In this document: piece by piece, positions 57,969-64,000 of the stretch
How the letters are laid out: each line of letters starts with the position of its first letter
Numbering within the stretch: position 1 is the stretch's first letter
Source of the DNA: an uncultured Sphingomonadaceae bacterium
GTDB taxonomy: Bacteria; Pseudomonadota; Alphaproteobacteria; Sphingomonadales; Sphingomonadaceae
Direction of reading: 5' to 3'
Assembly: GCA_947503245.1 (NCBI GenBank)
Contig: CANNCV010000001.1
Span: 619,501-683,500, forward strand
DNA: 64,000 nt
Made by a program: the position numbers and the translations under genes
The notes under the pieces: model-generated
Database searches by the model: none
The model's input: the letters and a program-made list of their open reading frames with translations, nothing else
What the model was told of the DNA's origin: nothing

Positions 57969-60900
57969 TCAGAATTTGAACTTGATCGAACCCTGATAAG
58001 ACTGGTTTTGGAAATCACTCCGGGCAACGGTTGTCTCAACCGATACGCCCAGAACGATATTTCCAGTAGTAACACTCAAACCAGCGCCCACTTCAGCCCA
58101 ATCACTGTCATCGCTAGCGATTGCGAATGGAGCAAATGCGCCCGAACCGCCTGCAAATCCAGCACCGAAGCTGTTGTCACGATCTTGGAAATCATGAACA
58201 TAATCGGCTCTCAACCAAGGCTGTACTTTGCTGCCTGGCTTGTTGGTAAGAGTAACGCCAGCGCGGCCTTGTAGCGTATCGAAGCTGTCACGCTGAATGT
58301 TCAGAGCAGGTGCACCACCTGTTTCTGTTACGTCATCAAAGTTCACGGTTGCATAGTTGATTGCAGCACGTGGGATCAAACGAACAGATTTGGTGTTGAT
58401 TTCGCCAGAAATTCCAACTTCAGCCGAGAAGGTCAGACTGTCATCGCTGGTAGCCAAGTTAAAGCTAGTGGCACCAACTGCAACAGTACGCGATGTATCT
58501 GTTGAGAAGCTACCAATGCTTGCTTGGCCGTCAATGGTGATACCGCCGGTCTTAACAGCGCCATAGACTGTACCTTGGATCAACTCGCCATCAGCGCTCT
58601 GACCCTGCTGTGACGAACCGTCAATATCAGCATATGCAACTGAAACACCGATGATGCTGGATTCTGTCGGGAAGTATTCAACACCGCCACTGAAGAAATA
58701 GCCATCAAAGGTATCTGGCTGAATGGTCAAAGACGAAGGCATACCCTGACCCTGACCGTCCAAATATCCACCAGACAGGTAGAATGCGAAGTTGGAGTCA
58801 ACATTCGAATTTGCATTGCGCGAAGCATCGTCAGCCTGCGCTGCTGCTGTCGCACTAGCAAAAGCCTGCTGTACTGGAGCGCCATTATTTGATGCTACAG
58901 CCAGTTGAAGTGGGTTAGCATTGATAGCAACACTACCACCGCGCTCGTCTGAGAATGCTGTCGCCAGACGGTTACGGTTGAAGCCCATCAGGCTATTGAC
59001 CAGCATTTCTGCAATGCTGAGACGGGTTGTTTCCGTGAATGGAGCCAAACCTTCCAGTGTTGCACCCAGATTAGCTGCGTTTGCACCTTCAGTGAAGTTG
59101 AAGATCTCAGGCAAAGCGGCCAAGCCATTAGCGCGGTTTGCATCTAGCAATGCCGCATACGACAATTGGACAGCAGACGTCTGATCTACAACATCGACAT
59201 AGTCATTGACGTTGAAAACAAGCTGGACACTGAATGAACCGTCATCATTGGTAACAGTGGTGAAGGTTGGATCCAGAACCGCACTGGTACCGCCAAACCC
59301 GGTAGTGAAATCACCGGTCAGAGCAGTATCAGCTGTCAAAATAGTGTATGTGTCACCATCGTTGAACAGGAAGTTGGTCAATGGATTTACCAACACTGTG
59401 CCACCGATAGAAGCTACACCTTGATTGGCATCCAATACCATTGATGGAGACCCATCATCGTTCAGTACAGGGTTACCGTCTGCGTCCAATTCAGGGATCA
59501 ATGTAGAAGAAACAGTGATCAGGTCTGAATTGCCCATGTCATCAAGATCAACAAGATAGCTGCTGCCTGATGCCAGCGTGAGGTTGCCTTCAAAGTTCAA
59601 GGTACCAATTGTGCCCATACCGGCTGGTGAAATTGTACCAGCGATATTGGTGGTAAATGGCGTCGCTACTGTACCAGTACCTGTTAGCAAACCTGTAAAC
59701 AGTGTGAAGTCACCATTGCCGCTCAAACGACCGTCAACATTGATTGAACCACCGGTTTGATTAATACCCAATATGCTGTTCAGGCTTCCGGTTTCTGCAA
59801 TATTCAATCCTGCAGCACCAGTAACAGCCAGGTTATCAATCTCAACAGTGCTGCTCAATGTAGTCGTGCCAGCATTTGACAGTGTCACATCGAAGAAGCG
59901 TCCACTTACGCCATTAGCAACATCGACATTTACATTGTCAGGAACAAAGTCAGTTGCACCTGGCAAGCCATTGTCGATTGTCGGATCGGGGAGCGCAGGA
60001 GCCGCTGGGCCCATGTCGTCACCATCATCCATACCGTCGCCATCATCCATACCGTCTTCTTGCGAAGCATCTTCAGCGAATTCAACGCCGTCATCTTGTG
60101 AGGAGTCTTCAGCAAACTCGACACCGTTTTGCGGCGCATTGATAGCGAAATCGATCGCATTAGACTGGGCTTGGTTTTCAGCAAAGTTGACCGCTGCCAG
60201 CTGCGTAGCTGTTGAAGCAGGAGCAACGGCAACATTGTCAGCATCAACAGCCTCTGTTTCAACTGCATCGGTGCCAACACCAAGGTCTGCATCGACACGA
60301 CCAAGATTGTTAAAGAGCTGGATTCCGCCCTCTGCTTCGTCGCCAGCGCCATCGGCGGCCGGGTCCTCAAATGTGCCTTCTGTTTCACCAGTAGCCAGAT
60401 CAGTACAGAAATCGCCAGGGCCGCCGAATTCAATACATACTGCACCAAAATCAGGTCCTGTTCCGGAGAGACCGGCTTCAGGGGTTGTCGGCACACCATT
60501 TACGATGTTGCCGTCTGCATCAATGATCCGGTAGTTTGGATCAAGCAAGCTTACCCAGTGACTTGCATCTTCCCAGTCGCCATCACCTTCGGCCGTACCG
60601 ACGTAACGATACGGGTTGGTTTCAGCGATATACTCCCAAAATAGGAAGAGCGGCTGATAGAAGCTTTGTGTACCAAGAGCACTAAATGGTTGTGGGCCAA
60701 AGAAACGCGAACCACCAGATAATGTACCAATAACGAGATCTTCATCTGTGATATCATTATTTGCAGCGTCAAGAATCAATGGACCGCCTGAGTCACCGCC
60801 GGCTGTCGTGCCTTCATTAGGCAGGGCATCATCGCGGAAGCCATTAAAGTCAAATGGATCGGTACGATCCTGACTGTCAAAATCGATCTGATAAAGATTT

Positions 60901-61625
60901 TGTGGAAGATTAGGATCGCCTGGTCCGAACAGAACGTCGTTACGATCATCCAAAGAAGCTAGAGCTCCAAGGAAATTCTCAGCAGCACGACGACGGAAGT
61001 CAACGCCATCAACTGCGCCTTCAATCGCGTTGCCAGTGCCACCATAACCAGTGATGTTGACGTGGTAACCAGTACCAACAACTGGGTCGATCGCACCTGG
61101 ATCAGGCAATGCAGAAAATAGCAAAGCCCATGTTGGGATGTTCGCCGCTGGTGTATCCAGAGTTGCTAAAGCAATATCAGCTTCGATGAAACCTAGCGCT
61201 TGCGGGTTTTGCAATGAGCGAGGATCATATTGAATTTGAGATATATTATAAACGAACAATTCAGGATTGGTCGCAAAGCCATTTGCAATCCAGTTCTGGA
61301 AACCTGGCAATGCGTCTACGTCGAACGAGAATGCTGATGCAACCGTGTCACCACCGTCATAATCGCTTTCAGGACGGTCGTTCACACAGTGCGCGGCGAA
61401 CAAGACTGTACGCGGGTTAATCAGCGTGCCTGTGCAGACAAAACCATCATTGCGGAAAAACTGGCCGATGCCATTAACGCCGCCTTCGGTGTCGACAATG
61501 GCTTCACTATCAGTGTTTTCATTGGGTACAATAGCATTGGCAGGAGATGCCGCCAAAATTGTTGCCATGGCAGCAACAGCTGTTCCCGCACGCAACATGC
61601 GTGCAGAGTTGGTAATACTCTTCAT
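57969..61625 (-). CDS. Autotransporter with trypsin-like serine protease passenger
   Basis: Signal MKSITNSARMLRAGTAVAAMATILAASPANA; catalytic FAAHCVND, DIALATLD, GDSGGPLIL; C-terminal beta-barrel ending ...YQGSIKFKF. Start revised to 61625. Confidence 0.92.
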   Translation of the reverse strand: MKSITNSARMLRAGTAVAAMATILAASPANAIVPNENTDSEAIVDTEGGVNGIGQFFRNDGFVCTGTLINPRTVLFAAHCVNDRPESDYDGGDTVASAFSFDVDALPGFQNWIANGFATNPELFVYNISQIQYDPRSLQNPQALGFIEADIALATLDTPAANIPTWALLFSALPDPGAIDPVVGTGYHVNITGYGGTGNAIEGAVDGVDFRRRAAENFLGALASLDDRNDVLFGPGDPNLPQNLYQIDFDSQDRTDPFDFNGFRDDALPNEGTTAGGDSGGPLILDAANNDITDEDLVIGTLSGGSRFFGPQPFSALGTQSFYQPLFLFWEYIAETNPYRYVGTAEGDGDWEDASHWVSLLDPNYRIIDADGNIVNGVPTTPEAGLSGTGPDFGAVCIEFGGPGDFCTDLATGETEGTFEDPAADGAGDEAEGGIQLFNNLGRVDADLGVGTDAVETEAVDADNVAVAPASTATQLAAVNFAENQAQSNAIDFAINAPQNGVEFAEDSSQDDGVEFAEDASQEDGMDDGDGMDDGDDMGPAAPALPDPTIDNGLPGATDFVPDNVNVDVANGVSGRFFDVTLSNAGTTTLSSTVEIDNLAVTGAAGLNIAETGSLNSILGINQTGGSINVDGRLSGNGDFTLFTGLLTGTGTVATPFTTNIAGTISPAGMGTIGTLNFEGNLTLASGSSYLVDLDDMGNSDLITVSSTLIPELDADGNPVLNDDGSPSMVLDANQGVASIGGTVLVNPLTNFLFNDGDTYTILTADTALTGDFTTGFGGTSAVLDPTFTTVTNDDGSFSVQLVFNVNDYVDVVDQTSAVQLSYAALLDANRANGLAALPEIFNFTEGANAANLGATLEGLAPFTETTRLSIAEMLVNSLMGFNRNRLATAFSDERGGSVAINANPLQLAVASNNGAPVQQAFASATAAAQADDASRNANSNVDSNFAFYLSGGYLDGQGQGMPSSLTIQPDTFDGYFFSGGVEYFPTESSIIGVSVAYADIDGSSQQGQSADGELIQGTVYGAVKTGGITIDGQASIGSFSTDTSRTVAVGATSFNLATSDDSLTFSAEVGISGEINTKSVRLIPRAAINYATVNFDDVTETGGAPALNIQRDSFDTLQGRAGVTLTNKPGSKVQPWLRADYVHDFQDRDNSFGAGFAGGSGAFAPFAIASDDSDWAEVGAGLSVTTGNIVLGVSVETTVARSDFQNQSYQGSIKFKF

Positions 61626-61900
61626 TCTCAATTCCCTCCGTGGATTCTCACGAGAAGGATTATTATCGGTAAAGGCCGGTTGCACAAGAAGCTTCCAGTG
61701 GTGATTCAGCATTTTTTAACGTTACGCTAATCAAATGTTGCTTAAAAACGACAATATATGACGGCTGCGCAACGACTTTTCTTTTAATGCCGAGGCCAGT
61801 TGCATAGCGTGCACTGGCTTGTGCACATTTAACACATCGTTTTGCAAATTGGTGCGACTCTTACGAATCGCCAGCTTGGCCACTCCATATTTCTATATGC

Positions 61901-62467
61901 TCAAATTATACGCCATGCTTTTAACGCAAAATATATGCCACCTATTAAGAAGCCATAACCGCCGATTTTGCGGATGGTTTTGATGGGCAGCATGCGAGCC
62001 AGTTCTTCCTGCCACATAATAGCAGGCAATAATGCCATCATGACTCCGCACCAACCGCCGACCATTGCGAACTCAGCTGCACCATCACGCGCGGCTGTTG
62101 CTCCGATGATAAATTGTCCTTTATCGCCCAGTTGAACGATAAACAGCCCGGCAAATATAGTCAGAAAGGCTCCGCTAGGCCAGTTTTCGAGCAGATCAAT
62201 AGGGCGGCGCCAAGCCAGCATACCAATGCCAGCAAAGATTAACGCAAGGGCATAGAATAAGATTCGTGCATCATTATTGATCCATTCACTGACCAATCGG
62301 CCTGCATAGGCCGCGAGCGCACAATTTATAGCGGTTGCGATAGCACAGCCCGCGAAAAGCGCTGCGCGATTTGGAAACCTGATCGAAAGGGCCGCCACAA
62401 GTATCTGTGTGCGGTCGCCTATCTGGGTCAGCGCCGTAAGCAATAAGGTGGACAAAAACACTTCCAT
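61901..62467 (-). CDS. TMEM165/GDT1 (UPF0016) family cation transporter
   Basis: Twin motif: LTQIGDRTQIL and VQLGDKGQFI; multi-TM. Start revised to 62467 (MEVFLSTLLLTALTQIGDRT). Confidence 0.9.
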   Translation of the reverse strand: MEVFLSTLLLTALTQIGDRTQILVAALSIRFPNRAALFAGCAIATAINCALAAYAGRLVSEWINNDARILFYALALIFAGIGMLAWRRPIDLLENWPSGAFLTIFAGLFIVQLGDKGQFIIGATAARDGAAEFAMVGGWCGVMMALLPAIMWQEELARMLPIKTIRKIGGYGFLIGGIYFALKAWRII

Positions 62468-62473
62468 AGCGTC

Positions 62474-62504
62474 CACTATAACGCACATATGCGCTAATAT
62501 AGTG
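62474..62504. promoter_or_regulatory. 31-bp dyad just upstream of GDT1-family gene
   Basis: CACTATA-a-CGCA-cata-TGCG-ctaa-TATAGTG, ends 7 nt before start codon. Confidence 0.5.
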
Positions 62505-62727
62505 ATAATTTGATCATGCTCGGATAAAGTTTGTGGCTGACTAAGCGTAACGCCAATGTGTTTTGCACTTGACTTTGTCACCGAAAAGCATATTCAGCGC
62601 CGCTGTTATATGGGCGGTTATGCGTCCTTTTTGCTGCAAAATAGCGCGTATTTTCCTGAGTTCCGATTCGGGCTTATATAAAGGTCTATTAAGCAGTGCC
62701 ATTTGATGAAAATAGGAAGCATGTACC

Positions 62728-62895
62728 ATGGCGAAACCAGCCACCGTCAAAATCAAACTTGTCAGCACAGCTGATACCGGTTTTTATTATGTGACGAAAA
62801 AGAACCCTCGGAATATTACGGAAAAAATGACCTTCCGTAAATATGATCCAGTGGTTCGCAAGCATGTCGAATTCAAAGAAGCCAAAATCAAGTAA
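62728..62895 (+). CDS. rpmG: 50S ribosomal protein L33
   Basis: [55 protein letters not shown]; missing from track because 55 aa. Confidence 0.97.
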   Translation: MAKPATVKIKLVSTADTGFYYVTKKNPRNITEKMTFRKYDPVVRKHVEFKEAKIK

Positions 62896-63058
62896 GCAGA
62901 TTTACGGCTTTATCTCAGCATATTTGGCCTGGTTCGTAGAAACGGGCCTGGATGCTGTTGCGGCTAAACCCAACAAAGTCTTCTTGCCTGTAATGGTTCA
63001 GTTGCTATTCAACCCGTAACAATCATGATGAGAGCATGATGATGACGGGATTGAAAAT

Positions 63059-63709
63059 ATGATACATCGCTATATCGCTGGAATATTGCTGAGTGCGATT
63101 GTCGCTGCGCCTATTGCAATGATATCAACCGCGCCTGCGGTTGCTCAGGCGAAATCAGAAACTGATCTTGACCGCGTGTCGCGTCATTTGCGCGGTATTA
63201 CGACATTAAAGGCCAATTTTGTTCAGACAGACAGGAACCGTCAGGAGCTGAGCGGGTCTTTATTGCTCAAACAACCCGGCAAAATTCGTTTTCAGTATCA
63301 AAAAGACGTGCCCTTGCTGATTGTTGCAGATGGGCGCGCCCTGACGATGATCGATTATGAGGTTCGGCAGGTGCAGCGCTGGCCCATTAAGAACAGCCCT
63401 TTAGGCGCATTGCTGGATCCGAATCGCGATGTCCGTCGCTATGGTCGGTTAATCCCTACTGACAATGCCAATGTCATCAGTGTCGAAGTGAAGGACCCGA
63501 AAAGGCCGGAATATGGCACTATCACCATGGTGTTTCGCCGCGATGCCAATGCGCCGGCTGGTTTAGAAATGGCTGGCTGGGTGGCTTTGGATTCGAAAAA
63601 TAACCGAACAACTATCAGCCTGACAGGCCATCGTTATAATCAGCCCGTTGCAGATAGCGCGTTCAAATGGAAAGATCCGCGCCGCAATCGGCGGCCGGGG
63701 CGGCGATAA
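63059..63709 (+). CDS. lolA: Outer-membrane lipoprotein carrier protein LolA
   Basis: Signal peptide; LRGITTLKANFVQTDRNRQELSGSLLLKQPGKIRFQYQKDVPLLIVADGRALTMIDYEVRQVQRWPI. Confidence 0.94.
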   Translation: MIHRYIAGILLSAIVAAPIAMISTAPAVAQAKSETDLDRVSRHLRGITTLKANFVQTDRNRQELSGSLLLKQPGKIRFQYQKDVPLLIVADGRALTMIDYEVRQVQRWPIKNSPLGALLDPNRDVRRYGRLIPTDNANVISVEVKDPKRPEYGTITMVFRRDANAPAGLEMAGWVALDSKNNRTTISLTGHRYNQPVADSAFKWKDPRRNRRPGRR

Positions 63710-63928
63710 CATCTATTTGGGCTTATGCTCAAAGCAGATTTTCCCATTGCGGCCTAGTAATTTGTAAAATGGTGCAAAACATATCTTTTGTGCAACGTTT
63801 TCACTTTCTCAAAAGCATGATTTTTCCAATTTCCGCTAGGGAAAGCTGGTTTTTCTCGATAAAGTCTTAATGATCGTTAACCACAGACTTCAAACTATAT
63901 TTACGGGTCGCTGCATATATGGATGTTT

Positions 63929-64000
63929 ATGACCAGCCAAACCATCTTCTATCAGCGCGAATGGCGCGCATTATTTGCTGCTATCATAGTGGCCACATTG
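63929..64000 (+). CDS. Possible start of a further protein (truncated)
   Basis: MTSQTIFYQREWRALFAAIIVATL... open to window end; a competing frame from 63919 is also open. Confidence 0.25.
   Translation, partial: MTSQTIFYQREWRALFAAIIVATL

Noticed and set aside
59773-60534. 253-aa Ser/Ala/Pro-rich ORF opposite the autotransporter
   Set aside because: Antisense shadow created by the repeat and acidic codons of the passenger region.
1-64000. tRNA, rRNA, CRISPR, transposon or defence islands
   Set aside because: Spacers were read by eye for tRNA T-loop-like sequences, regular repeat-spacer arrays and transposase/integrase motifs; none found. A tRNAscan/Infernal run would be needed to exclude divergent RNAs.

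Overview
This 64 kb window looks like core chromosome from an alphaproteobacterium. Gene content (MipZ, DivK, TrcR, ErpA, COQ9, CBP3-type chaperone, rnd-lptC-lptA-lptB-rpoN block) suggests Sphingomonadales, but that lineage is inferred. I support about 62 protein genes, including a truncated Rel/SpoT gene at the left edge and an open frame running off the right edge. I see no rRNA, tRNA, CRISPR array, transposase, phage or obvious defence island. Most genes are housekeeping: clpA, ftsK, purH, rsmB, feoAB, panC, lolA, htpX, the lpt genes, xth, rpe and rpmG. The more unusual signals are small or intergenic and mostly absent from the supplied ORF track: (i) a 49-aa minus-strand ORF at 27614-27763 with a good SD and a WxxPVLxxL motif like RiPP/lasso leader peptides; (ii) a 47-aa minus-strand ORF at 42814-42957 with a near-perfect SD and a C-terminal RCCCMAAC cluster next to a hairpin; (iii) two tandem long inverted-repeat structures at about 621-810 between rel and a small secreted-protein gene, ending in U6 on the minus strand; (iv) a perfect 22-bp palindrome at an HxlR regulator; (v) a complete stand-alone BLUF photoreceptor; (vi) a serine-protease autotransporter with an acidic repeat linker; (vii) a dyad over the ribosome-binding region of a GDT1-type transporter; (viii) an out-of-frame ORF overlapping the end of rpmG. 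No sequence search or folding program was run; all calls come from reading the sequence.
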